From an uncultured Campylobacter sp. (lineage in GTDB: Bacteria > Campylobacterota > Campylobacteria > Campylobacterales > Campylobacteraceae): 6,509 bases of DNA. This document shows, in pieces, positions 1 to 6,300 of the stretch. The stretch's first letter is position 1; every line of letters begins with the position of its first letter. The notes under the pieces were generated by a model. The model was not told where the DNA came from, made no database searches, and saw only the letters and a list, made by a program, of their open reading frames with translations. Location: the NCBI RefSeq assembly GCF_938045225.1, contig NZ_CALINL010000217.1:1-6509 (forward strand), given 5' to 3'. Made by a program: the position numbers and the translations under genes.

Positions 1-2
1 AG

Positions 3-110
3 CTTCCAAGCTGCGAGGATGGGGAGCTGCTTTTTGGCAGCGGCGGGATTTTATATGTGTTTTGGTGCGAAAGCTCGCGGGTTAGCGCGTTTTTTACGCA
101 GTGCACGTGA
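3..110 (+). CDS. Possible 3' end of an unidentified gene entering from the left edge
   Basis: One plus-strand frame is open from the window edge to a TGA at 108-110, giving about 35 codons with a protein-like mix (acidic start, then glycine and hydrophobic residues, ending FFTQCT). If real, it is the C-terminus of a gene convergent with ftsY. I do not recognise it. Two things keep confidence low. Another plus-strand frame is open to 129, and a minus-strand frame is also open from about 150 to base 1, as expected in a short G+C-rich stretch. There is no start codon in view to judge. The segment could equally be non-coding. Confidence 0.2.
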   Translation, partial: LPSCEDGELLFGSGGILYVFWCESSRVSAFFTQCT

Positions 111-150
111 GGCGGCGCGATTTTGTTAAATTTGAGCCGATTTAAATAGC

Positions 151-196
151 TAAACTAAAAAACTAAAATTTACGTCTGCGATCTAGGCGTAAATTT
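151..196 (-). terminator. Candidate intrinsic terminator of the tlpA-ftsY unit
   Basis: A perfect 9-bp inverted repeat has arms AAATTTACG (166-174) and CGTAAATTT (188-196) separated by 13 bases. On the minus strand it is followed by a T-rich stretch (165 down to 151, containing TTTTTT), the order expected of a Rho-independent terminator. The ftsY stop codon (183-185) lies in the loop. The stem is AT-rich and so not very stable, and AAATTT is a very common word in this DNA, so chance pairing is possible. It might work in both directions. Confidence 0.4.
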
Positions 197-1052
197 CATC
201 CACGATAGTATCTACGAAATCGTGCGGGTTAAATTTGACTAGATCATTCATCGTCTCGCCGGTGCCGATGTAGAGTATCGGCAGCTCCAGCTCGCGTGCG
301 ACCCCAAAAAGCGCTCCGCCCTTTGGCGTGCCGTCAAGCTTGGTGATGATGACGCCGTCAAGGCTCACGATGTCGTTAAAAGCCTTTGCTTGAGCGAGGC
401 CTGCGTTACCCTGAGTGCCGTCAAGGATCAGGATTTTGCGGTGCGGCGCGCCTGCGTAGGCTCTGTCTGCGATGCGAACGATCTTGCTTAACTCATTGGC
501 TAAATTAGTTTGATTTTGCAGGCGACCTGCGGTATCTAGGATGACGTTGTCTAGGTTTTTAGCCACGGCCGAGCTTATCGCGTCAAAGGCGACCGCGGAC
601 GGATCGTGACCTTGTTGCGTAGCGACGATAGGCACGCCAGTTCTCTGCGCCCACTGACGTAGCTGCTCGATGGCTCCTGCTCTAAACGTATCGCAAGCGC
701 CCAAAATAACGCTTTTGCCTTCATTTTTATATAAATTCGCAAGCTTTGCGATCGTGGTCGTTTTGCCAGCTCCGTTGACGCCCAAAATAAGCTCCACGAA
801 AGGCTTTGCGCTTTTTACTTCGCGCTCGTTTTCGTATATGAAGTAGGTATTTAAGAGTCGCTTTAGGTCGTCTTTTTTGACCTCGTTTTGCGGCGGCAGA
901 TAGTAGAGGACCTCCTCGACGATCTCGTAGGCGATATCGGCTTCGAGTAGGATCTCTTCTAAAATTTCCTTTGAGATTTTTTTATCGGTGGGCTTTGACG
1001 AGCGGATCGCCGTTAGCGTCTTATCAAGCCCCTTTTTTAAAAAACCAAACAT
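183..1052 (-). CDS. ftsY: Signal recognition particle receptor FtsY
   Basis: FtsY is the SRP-receptor GTPase that brings SRP-bound ribosomes to the inner membrane Sec/YidC machinery. The 289-residue protein shows the NG core. A helical N domain covers about residues 1-80. The P-loop GVNGAGKTTT is at 91-100, the insertion-box motif DTFRAGA at 121-127, DTAGR at 173-177, TKLD at 237-240, and GTGE at 263-266 followed by DLVKFNPHDFV. The closing motif distinguishes FtsY from Ffh, as does the lack of a methionine-rich M domain. There is no long acidic A domain, as is usual for short FtsY forms; the basic, hydrophobic start (MFGFLKK) may touch the membrane. The start is supported by AAGGTG at 1061-1066, eight bases upstream, lying inside the preceding gene. 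The ATG shares one base with the stop of the thioredoxin gene (TGATG), so translation is probably coupled. Confidence 0.97.
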   Translation of the reverse strand: MFGFLKKGLDKTLTAIRSSKPTDKKISKEILEEILLEADIAYEIVEEVLYYLPPQNEVKKDDLKRLLNTYFIYENEREVKSAKPFVELILGVNGAGKTTTIAKLANLYKNEGKSVILGACDTFRAGAIEQLRQWAQRTGVPIVATQQGHDPSAVAFDAISSAVAKNLDNVILDTAGRLQNQTNLANELSKIVRIADRAYAGAPHRKILILDGTQGNAGLAQAKAFNDIVSLDGVIITKLDGTPKGGALFGVARELELPILYIGTGETMNDLVKFNPHDFVDTIVDEIYA

Positions 1053-1630
1053 CAGTCGATCACCTTATTTATATCGCTTTCTAGCATCTCTTCGGGCACG
1101 AGACCGACGTAGTGCGTAGCGTATTCGCCGTTTGGTTTATAAAGCACTATGTAGGGTATGCCTACCACGCCGCCGAGAGCCTTGGCAAAGCGAGAATTAC
1201 CCTCGCCGTAAGCGACGTCGAAATTTATCTTATATTTTTTCATAAACGCGTCTATTTCATCCTTTGATTTATCTTCCATAAGTACGCTTACGATTTTTAG
1301 CTTACCTTTAAATTTATCGTTTAGATTATTTAGGTGCGGTATTTCGGCCTTACAAGGCGGACACCAGGTGGCGAAAAAATTAAACAAAATCGCCTCGTCG
1401 TTACCCTCGACTTTAAAGCCTTTGTCGAATTTTTGCAGTGTCATCTTGCTCTCGTCCATGAGAGTTAGATCAAAAGGCGCTTCTAGGCTTGCACTTTGGC
1501 TTTGGCTAGGAGCAGACGTAGTTGTTGTTGGAGTCGCGTCGCTAGTTTTGTTTGCGTCGCTTTTATTTTCATTGTCGCAGCCGCCTAAAAATAGAGCTAA
1601 AAATGGTATAATCAGAAGAGTTTTTTTCAT
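1052..1630 (-). CDS. TlpA-like thioredoxin-fold lipoprotein
   Basis: This is a predicted membrane-anchored thiol-disulfide oxidoreductase acting outside the inner membrane. The 192-residue product begins MKKTLLIIPFLALFLGGC, a lipoprotein signal peptide with lipobox L15-G16-G17-C18. A Ser/Thr/Gln-rich, low-complexity linker follows to about residue 50, then a thioredoxin domain. The active site WCPPC is at 89-93 within FFATWCPPCKAEIP, and the cis-proline loop is GIPY at 158-161. These are hallmarks of the TlpA/ResA/CcmG reductase group; substrates could be cytochrome c maturation factors or other periplasmic cysteines, which sequence alone cannot settle. AGGA at 1636-1639 precedes the ATG by five bases. 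It is the first gene of the unit with ftsY. In C. jejuni I recall a comparable lipoprotein beside ftsY. Confidence 0.92.
   Translation of the reverse strand: MKKTLLIIPFLALFLGGCDNENKSDANKTSDATPTTTTSAPSQSQSASLEAPFDLTLMDESKMTLQKFDKGFKVEGNDEAILFNFFATWCPPCKAEIPHLNNLNDKFKGKLKIVSVLMEDKSKDEIDAFMKKYKINFDVAYGEGNSRFAKALGGVVGIPYIVLYKPNGEYATHYVGLVPEEMLESDINKVID
1604..1612 (+). promoter_or_regulatory. Extended -10 promoter candidate for the plus-strand operon
   Basis: TGGTATAAT is a perfect TGnTATAAT extended -10 on the plus strand. It lies inside the divergent lipoprotein gene, over signal-peptide codons 7-9. Transcription would begin near 1619 and give a leader of about 55 nt before the ATG at 1675. Campylobacter vegetative promoters rely mainly on the -10 region and often lack a clear -35, consistent with what is seen. 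The call is an inference from motif and position; part of the match reflects hydrophobic Ile codons read on the other strand. Confidence 0.45.
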
Positions 1631-1658
1631 ATTTTTCCTATTTTGAAATTTGGAAGAA

Positions 1659-1664
1659 ATTATA
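1659..1664 (-). promoter_or_regulatory. -10 element for the tlpA-ftsY unit
   Basis: On the minus strand the sequence reads TATGTATAATTTC, with the TATAAT hexamer at 1664-1659. A start site about seven bases downstream would leave a leader of roughly 20 nt carrying AGGA (1636-1639) before the lipoprotein ATG at 1630. The spacing fits a vegetative sigma-70-type promoter. No convincing -35 is seen, as is common in Campylobacter. It sits only about 10 bp from the start codon of the divergent gene. Confidence 0.55.
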
Positions 1665-1674
1665 CATAAAATTT

Positions 1675-2313
1675 ATGAAACGAGCGTTAAATTTGACAAA
1701 AGAAGATTTTAGGCGAGACGCCAAACGGATTTTAAAAAAAGAGGTTCAAATTTCGGCGCGAGCGAAACACTATAAGATGTTTAAGCCGCTTTTAAATTTG
1801 CTAACCGAGCTTAAAGCGAAACGGATTTTGATATTTAATCCCCTTTCGTATGAGCCAAATTTCTACATTTTGAGGCGCGAGCTAGCCAAAAGGTATGAAA
1901 TTTTCGTTCCGTTTATGCTTGGTATTAGTTTAGAAATGGTAAAATCCAGGCTACCGCTTATATCTCGGACGAAATTTGGCGTAAAAGAACCGCTAAGTAC
2001 CAAGATATTTAAAAAGCGTATAGACATAGCTATAGTTCCGACTCTCGGGGTGGACGGAAATATGGCGCGCATAGGGCACGGTAAAGGTTTTTACGATAGA
2101 TTTTTTGCAAATTTGCCTTACCGACCTACCTTGATATTCGTTGAAATTTTAGACAATTTTACTAATGAAATCATATCCGAAGATCACGATGTCACTTGTG
2201 ATTTTTACCTGACCCCGAGCAAAATTTACGTAAAAAGAGGAATCTATGATAGAGATTTTAATCGGCTTAGGAGCAGGTGCGGCGGGCGTTGGCGCAGGCT
2301 ATCTCATCGCTAA
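1675..2313 (+). CDS. 5-formyltetrahydrofolate cyclo-ligase family protein
   Basis: This family (YgfA/Fau, MTHFS) converts 5-formyltetrahydrofolate to 5,10-methenyltetrahydrofolate using ATP, in cytoplasmic one-carbon metabolism. The signature runs over residues 121-143, VPTLGVDGNMARIGHGKGFY then DRF, containing the conserved R-x-G-x-G-x-G-x-Y-D-R core (R132 to R142). GVKEP (102-106) matches the usual G-I-x-E-P motif, and LTPSK near 179-183 resembles the normal family end. The ORF is 212 residues, but the last 22 codons and the stop lie inside rny in another frame and encode an arginine-rich tail that looks unlike the family. No good Shine-Dalgarno sequence precedes the ATG: the nearest, GGAAG at 1652-1656, is 18 bases away. 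The N-terminus LTKEDFRRDAKRIL nevertheless aligns with where family members begin. It is first in the five-gene block. Confidence 0.88.
   Translation: MKRALNLTKEDFRRDAKRILKKEVQISARAKHYKMFKPLLNLLTELKAKRILIFNPLSYEPNFYILRRELAKRYEIFVPFMLGISLEMVKSRLPLISRTKFGVKEPLSTKIFKKRIDIAIVPTLGVDGNMARIGHGKGFYDRFFANLPYRPTLIFVEILDNFTNEIISEDHDVTCDFYLTPSKIYVKRGIYDRDFNRLRSRCGGRWRRLSHR
2236..2240 (+). promoter_or_regulatory. Ribosome binding site fixing the rny start
   Basis: AGAGG, followed by five bases and ATG at 2246, is a well-placed Shine-Dalgarno sequence. It lies inside the 3' part of the cyclo-ligase gene and supports starting rny at 2246 despite the 68-nt overlap. The encoded N-terminus is the expected RNase Y membrane anchor, which independently confirms this start. 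Confidence 0.7.
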
Positions 2314-3799
2314 AAAAATCAACGACGCGAACTACAATATATTTTTAGAGCAGGCAAAAGCAAAGGCTAAAGCGATAGAATTTGAAGCCGAGCGCACGCT
2401 AAAAGACGCTAAAATCCAAGTCCAAGAGGCTGAATTTGAAGCCAAGAAAAAATATGACGACAAAGCCGTAAAACTGCAAAAAGAATACACGCAAAAATTT
2501 GAAGAGATCGGTAAAAAAGAGCAAACTTTGCTAAACGAGCAAGAAATTTTAAATGAAAGCAGGGTCGAGCTAGAAAAATCTCGAAACGAAGCAAAAAGCG
2601 TCTATGAAGAAGGAATCGGACTAAAAGCAAGCTACCAAGCTAAGCTACAAGAGGCGCTAAAGGTACTCGAGCACGCCGCCGGCTTAACGCAAGAAGAGGC
2701 GCGCGAAGAGGTGCTAAAAAAAGTAGAGGAAAAAAGTCGCGCCGAGATCGCTCATATCGTACGAAAACACGAAGAGGAGGCCAAACGCGAGGCTAAAAAG
2801 CGCGTGAATTATATTTTGGCGCAGGCTACGTCGCGATTTGCGGGAGAATTTGCCGCCGAGCGTCTGATAAACGTCGTGGATATCAAAAATGACGAGCTAA
2901 AAGGACGCATAATCGGCAAAGAGGGGCGCAATATCAAGACCCTAGAAATGGTGCTAGGCGTAGATATCATCATCGACGATATGCCGCACGCTATCACGCT
3001 AAGCAGCTTTAACCTCTACCGAAGGGCGATCGCGACGCGCGTGATAGAGCTTTTGGTGCAAGACGGCCGAATCCAGCCTGCGAGGATAGAGGATCTACAT
3101 AAAAAAGTATGCGAAGAATTTGAGGCTTCGATCCTAGAGGAGGGCGAAAATATCGTCATCGACCTAGGCCTTAGCAAAATCCATCCCGAGATAATGAAAC
3201 TAATCGGTAAGCTAAAATTTAGAGCCAGCTACGGACAAAACGCCCTCGCGCACAGCCTCGAGGTGGCTCATCTTGCCGGCATCATCGCCGCTGAAACGGG
3301 CGGGGATGAAAAACTAGCCAAAAGAGCGGGCTTGCTGCACGATATCGGCAAGGCCTTGACGCATGAATTTGAGGGCAGCCACGTCGATTTGGGCGCTGAA
3401 ATTTGCAAACGCTACAAAGAACACCCCGTCGTCATAAATGCCATCTACGCCCACCACGGGCACGAGGAGGCAACTAGCGTAGAAAGCGCCGCCGTTTGCG
3501 CTGCGGACGCTCTAAGTGCGGCTCGCCCCGGAGCGCGTAGAGAGGTGCTTGAGAGCTTCCTAAAACGCGTTGAAGAGATAGAAAACATCGCAAAAAGTAA
3601 AGAAGGCATCAAACAAGCATACGCGATAAACGCGGGCCGCGAGATCCGCGTCATCGCAAACGCCAAGCTCATAAACGACGACGAAGCAGTGCTTGTGGCT
3701 AAAGAGATCGCCGCAGAGATCGAGAGTAAGGTGCAGTATCCGGGCGAGATTAAAGTAAACGTGATCCGCGAAACCAGAGCTATAGAAATGGCAAAATAG
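2246..3799 (+). CDS. rny: Ribonuclease Y
   Basis: RNase Y is a membrane-anchored endoribonuclease that starts mRNA decay. The 517 residues are the normal family length and have all domains in order. A glycine/alanine-rich membrane anchor covers residues about 3-22. A long charged coiled coil rich in Ala, Glu and Lys spans about 30-200. A KH RNA-binding domain has GRIIGKEGRN at 220-229. An HD hydrolase domain carries AHSLEVAHL (335-343), the metal-binding LLHDIGK (363-369, H365-D366), AHHGHEE (402-408) and ADALSAARPGARR (420-432). No catalytic residue looks lost. The start is supported by AGAGG five bases upstream. It overlaps the upstream gene by 68 nt, and only 18 nt separate it from the SYLF gene, so it is mid-operon. 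Campylobacters lack RNase E, so this enzyme is likely central to their RNA turnover (family knowledge). Confidence 0.97.
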   Translation: MIEILIGLGAGAAGVGAGYLIAKKINDANYNIFLEQAKAKAKAIEFEAERTLKDAKIQVQEAEFEAKKKYDDKAVKLQKEYTQKFEEIGKKEQTLLNEQEILNESRVELEKSRNEAKSVYEEGIGLKASYQAKLQEALKVLEHAAGLTQEEAREEVLKKVEEKSRAEIAHIVRKHEEEAKREAKKRVNYILAQATSRFAGEFAAERLINVVDIKNDELKGRIIGKEGRNIKTLEMVLGVDIIIDDMPHAITLSSFNLYRRAIATRVIELLVQDGRIQPARIEDLHKKVCEEFEASILEEGENIVIDLGLSKIHPEIMKLIGKLKFRASYGQNALAHSLEVAHLAGIIAAETGGDEKLAKRAGLLHDIGKALTHEFEGSHVDLGAEICKRYKEHPVVINAIYAHHGHEEATSVESAAVCAADALSAARPGARREVLESFLKRVEEIENIAKSKEGIKQAYAINAGREIRVIANAKLINDDEAVLVAKEIAAEIESKVQYPGEIKVNVIRETRAIEMAK

Positions 3800-3817
3800 G
3801 TCAAATTTAGGTAGAAA

Positions 3818-4408
3818 ATGAGAAAAATTTTACTAGCGATTTTTTGCGTTTTAGCGCTTGCGGCAAACGACGAGCTCGTGCTAAACGCGTCAAATTCTTT
3901 TACGACGACGATGCGTAAAAACGCGGACGCACCGGTTAAGGCTTTGCTTCAAAATGCAAAAGCGGTCGTCGTTTTTCCGAGCATTACTAAAGTTGGCTTC
4001 GTGCTGGGCGGTATGCACGGTAAGGGCGTGATGCTCGTGGGAAACCCGTACGCACCCAGCGAAATGATGGTCGTGGATATCAGCGGCGGCAGTATCGGAC
4101 TGCAGGTGGGTTACGAAAATAGCTCGCTCGTGCTTTTTATCCTAAAAGATAGCCTGGTGGCCGACATAAAAGACGCCAAAATCACGATAAACGCCGACGC
4201 ATCGTTTGCATTTGCCGATACGGGCAAATTTTACGGTAGAGTGAGCGATTTTAGCTTTACTAGCGATATCTACGCGTATACGGACAACGACGGATTTTTT
4301 GCCGGGGCGAGCTTTGGCGGAGCAGTGCTAGCTAAAACTAGCGACGCGCCTCTAAGGATGGATAGCTACGGATACAACGCGCTAATGAGCGCTATCTCAA
4401 AATACTAA
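3818..4408 (+). CDS. Exported SYLF (Ysc84/DUF500) domain protein
   Basis: SYLF-domain proteins bind phosphoinositides or other lipids in eukaryotes; bacterial members are mostly uncharacterised secreted proteins. The 196-residue product starts with a short Sec signal peptide, MRKILLAIFCVLALA, with a probable signal peptidase I site A-L-A before A16. The mature part is nearly all SYLF domain. AKAVVVFPSITKVGFVLGG followed by MHGKG (47-70) is the diagnostic block, GGSIGLQVGYE is at 90-100, and the later FFAGASFGG (160-168) is the usual C-terminal motif. No lipobox or transmembrane anchor is seen, so a periplasmic location is expected. AGG at 3809-3811 lies six bases before the ATG. It is 18 nt after rny and 9 nt before the DedA gene. 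Its link to DedA suggests a membrane-lipid role, which is inference. Confidence 0.9.
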   Translation: MRKILLAIFCVLALAANDELVLNASNSFTTTMRKNADAPVKALLQNAKAVVVFPSITKVGFVLGGMHGKGVMLVGNPYAPSEMMVVDISGGSIGLQVGYENSSLVLFILKDSLVADIKDAKITINADASFAFADTGKFYGRVSDFSFTSDIYAYTDNDGFFAGASFGGAVLAKTSDAPLRMDSYGYNALMSAISKY

Positions 4409-4411
4409 AGG
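4407..4411 (+). promoter_or_regulatory. Ribosome binding site supporting the TTG start of the DedA gene
   Basis: AAAGG overlaps the stop of the SYLF gene and is six bases from a TTG at 4418. The only nearby ATG (4427) would sit 15 bases from this site and has no better one. The spacing therefore favours TTG initiation, adding three residues to the N-terminus compared with the ATG. Confidence 0.55.
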
Positions 4412-4417
4412 CCAAAT

Positions 4418-4990
4418 TTGCAAGAGATGCTAACCTCGCTATCGACCTACGGGTACGTGATAGTGTTTTTATATTCGCTTGGAGGGGGCATGGTTGCTAT
4501 CATCGCAGCCGGCGTGCTAGCTCATCTAGGCAAGATGGACATAACCGTGAGTATCGTGCTGGCAGCCGCAGCTAACGCTATCGGCGATACGCTGCTTTTT
4601 TATGTCAGCAGGTATAACCGCGCGGCCGTGATGCCGTATCTGGCTAGACATAAACGCAAGCTTGCCTTCTCTCAAATTTTATTCAAGCAGCACGGAAATA
4701 AAATAATATTTTTCAAAAAATTTATCTACGGACTAAAGACTCTCATCCCGCTTGCTATCGGACTTACGAAGTATTCGTTTGCTAAATTTAGCGTCATAAA
4801 CGTTGTTAGCGCGGTAGCTTGGGCGATTTTGCTCGGACTAGGTAGCTTTTGGGCGGGTGAGGCGTTTGAGCGGGCGTGGGATTTTATGGGCGAAAACGGC
4901 TGGCTGATGCCGGTTGCGATGTTTTCGCTACTGGCGCTCATCTGGGTATATCTACAACAAGCGACGAAAAAGAAAGGAAGGTCGGAATGA
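4418..4990 (+). CDS. DedA-family integral membrane protein
   Basis: DedA proteins are inner-membrane proteins; some members flip undecaprenyl phosphate or phospholipids, others support proton-dependent homeostasis and drug tolerance. The 190-residue product has several hydrophobic segments (about 12-35, 43-63, 108-145, 163-180) and the family feature AIGDTLLFYVSR (54-65), corresponding to the G-x-x-x-G-D-x-x-x-Y region. The second family block is present but altered: FFKKFIYGLKT (98-108) stands where many members have F-x-R-F-x-P-x-x-R-T, with lysines in the arginine positions and no proline. The usual acidic/proline N-terminal motif is also not obvious; SLGGGMVAIIAAG occupies that place. The start is probably TTG at 4418, with ATG at 4427 as the alternative. 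The basic tail KKKGRSE overlaps the next gene by 4 nt (ATGA). DedA membership is likely; the transported substrate is unknown. Confidence 0.82.
   Translation: MQEMLTSLSTYGYVIVFLYSLGGGMVAIIAAGVLAHLGKMDITVSIVLAAAANAIGDTLLFYVSRYNRAAVMPYLARHKRKLAFSQILFKQHGNKIIFFKKFIYGLKTLIPLAIGLTKYSFAKFSVINVVSAVAWAILLGLGSFWAGEAFERAWDFMGENGWLMPVAMFSLLALIWVYLQQATKKKGRSE
4975..4981 (+). promoter_or_regulatory. Strong ribosome binding site for the DUF945-like gene
   Basis: AGGAAGG, five bases upstream of ATG 4987, decides the start. The frame is open further upstream to an ATG at 4876, but the extra 37 codons lie entirely inside the DedA gene, have no ribosome site, and would bury the membrane anchor MKKLLIVLVII in the middle of the protein. 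Confidence 0.75.
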
Positions 4991-6300
4991 AAAAGTTACT
5001 CATTGTATTGGTGATTATAGCCGGCGTGGTTTTTGGCGGGCTAAAATTTAACGCAAACAAGGTGGAGGAAAAATATAACGAGGCTTTGAACCTAATCAAA
5101 GCAAACGGTATGGAGGTCAAAAACAGCGTATTTGAGGGCGGTCTGCTAAAATCGCACGCAAACTACGACGTGGTTTTGTCTAAAAACTACATAAACGAGC
5201 TCGTCTCTCTTGGCGAAGAGTACGGCGCACCCGAGGATCTAGCGATAAAAATCGATATGAATATCTCGCATGGATTTGACAGCTTGCTGGGTAAATTTGA
5301 AGTCGCGGGCGATGCCGAGTTTTTAAACGACCCGTATAAAAATTTCATAAAAGAGATATTTGATACGACTAGACCTATCAAATTTCACGCGGACGGTGCT
5401 TCTGGCGGAGATAAAAAATTCGTCTTTGAGCTAGTCGGAGTGCAAAAAGAACAAGACGGCAATAAGCTAAATCTCGCCAAATCGTTTTTAAATTTTGACA
5501 TAAACGGCGAAAAGAAAATAACCGGAGCTACTTTTGTAAACGACTTTATCGATTTTGCTAGTAAACAAGGTGTCGCTATAAAGATAAAAAATATCGACTA
5601 CGACGTGAAGTACGAAACGCCGATCGAGCCTAATATGATCTCAAAAGCTCTCGTAAATAGCGCTTATAAATTTGAACTTGGCGGTATAGACGTGATTTCG
5701 GGTGCCGAGGCTCTGCAAATCGGAAAGATAGCGAGCGACTCAAAACTAACCGTGCTAAGCGATACTTTAACGCAGGATGATACGAGCACTATAGAGAAAA
5801 TAAAATATGGAAAATATGAATTTAAAGACTTTTTGATAAAAACGAAATTTTCAAATTTAGATAAAGGCGCGTTTGAAGATATTATTAATGCAAAGGGAGA
5901 GCCTGAAGCTCAGCTTGCGGCTATAATGCAAGCGCTTGATAAATCTATAAAAAGAGCGCCGAAGCTTACATTTGAAAATTTAAATTTTAAAAATGCGGCA
6001 GGCAAGAGCTATGTCTCAAATTTTGAGATTTCTATCGACCCGGACGGGATAGATAGTCAAAATTTCCTTGATAATATCCCGACTGCTATAAATTTTAGCG
6101 GTAAAATCGAGCTTGATACGACGCCGGGCGAGTTTATATTCGGTAGCGGCGAGGAAAAAGAGGGAATAGATGCTATGCTCGTAAACGGCGGACTATTTAA
6201 AGAAAACGGCGGCAAATACGTAACTATCTTTAAATATAATAAAAGAACGCAAGATTTAATCTTTAACGAAAATCTATCTTTAAAATCTCTTTTTCAATAA
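4987..6300 (+). CDS. DUF945/YdgA-like membrane-anchored periplasmic protein
   Basis: I assign this 437-residue protein to the DUF945 (YdgA) group on architecture rather than a catalytic motif. The N-terminus MKKLLIVLVIIAGVVFGG is a single uncleaved anchor or signal sequence. It is followed by NKVEEKYNEALNLIKANGMEVKNSVFEGGLLKSHA, the typical short helix then start of a beta-rich extracytoplasmic region. The rest alternates charged and hydrophobic residues (repeated phrases such as KFEVAGDAEF, KTKFSNLDKGAF, LTFENLNFKN and AINFSGKIELD), as in elongated beta proteins. Members of this family have no settled biochemical role. The start is fixed by AGGAAGG five bases upstream and a 4-nt ATGA overlap with the DedA gene, implying coupled translation. 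It is the last gene of the block, and codon use resembles its neighbours although the 3' half is more AT-rich. A lipid- or envelope-related job alongside DedA and SYLF is inference. Confidence 0.72.
   Translation: MKKLLIVLVIIAGVVFGGLKFNANKVEEKYNEALNLIKANGMEVKNSVFEGGLLKSHANYDVVLSKNYINELVSLGEEYGAPEDLAIKIDMNISHGFDSLLGKFEVAGDAEFLNDPYKNFIKEIFDTTRPIKFHADGASGGDKKFVFELVGVQKEQDGNKLNLAKSFLNFDINGEKKITGATFVNDFIDFASKQGVAIKIKNIDYDVKYETPIEPNMISKALVNSAYKFELGGIDVISGAEALQIGKIASDSKLTVLSDTLTQDDTSTIEKIKYGKYEFKDFLIKTKFSNLDKGAFEDIINAKGEPEAQLAAIMQALDKSIKRAPKLTFENLNFKNAAGKSYVSNFEISIDPDGIDSQNFLDNIPTAINFSGKIELDTTPGEFIFGSGEEKEGIDAMLVNGGLFKENGGKYVTIFKYNKRTQDLIFNENLSLKSLFQ

Noticed and set aside
1368..1646. Plus-strand 92-codon open frame opposite the lipoprotein gene
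   Set aside because: It is a mirror of the thioredoxin-lipoprotein, whose WCPPC site, lipobox and ribosome site are unmistakable. The hydrophobic and serine-rich composition comes from antisense reading.
3445..3804. Minus-strand 119-codon open frame opposite the RNase Y HD domain
   Set aside because: It is antisense to strongly conserved HD-domain codons and rich in Ser/Ala/Ile as expected of an antisense shadow, with no supporting ribosome site or family resemblance.
4876..4986. A 37-codon upstream extension of the DUF945-like frame starting at ATG 4876
   Set aside because: It lies wholly within the DedA coding region, has no ribosome site, and would place the hydrophobic anchor MKKLLIVLVII internally. 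ATG 4987 has AGGAAGG at ideal spacing and an ATGA junction.
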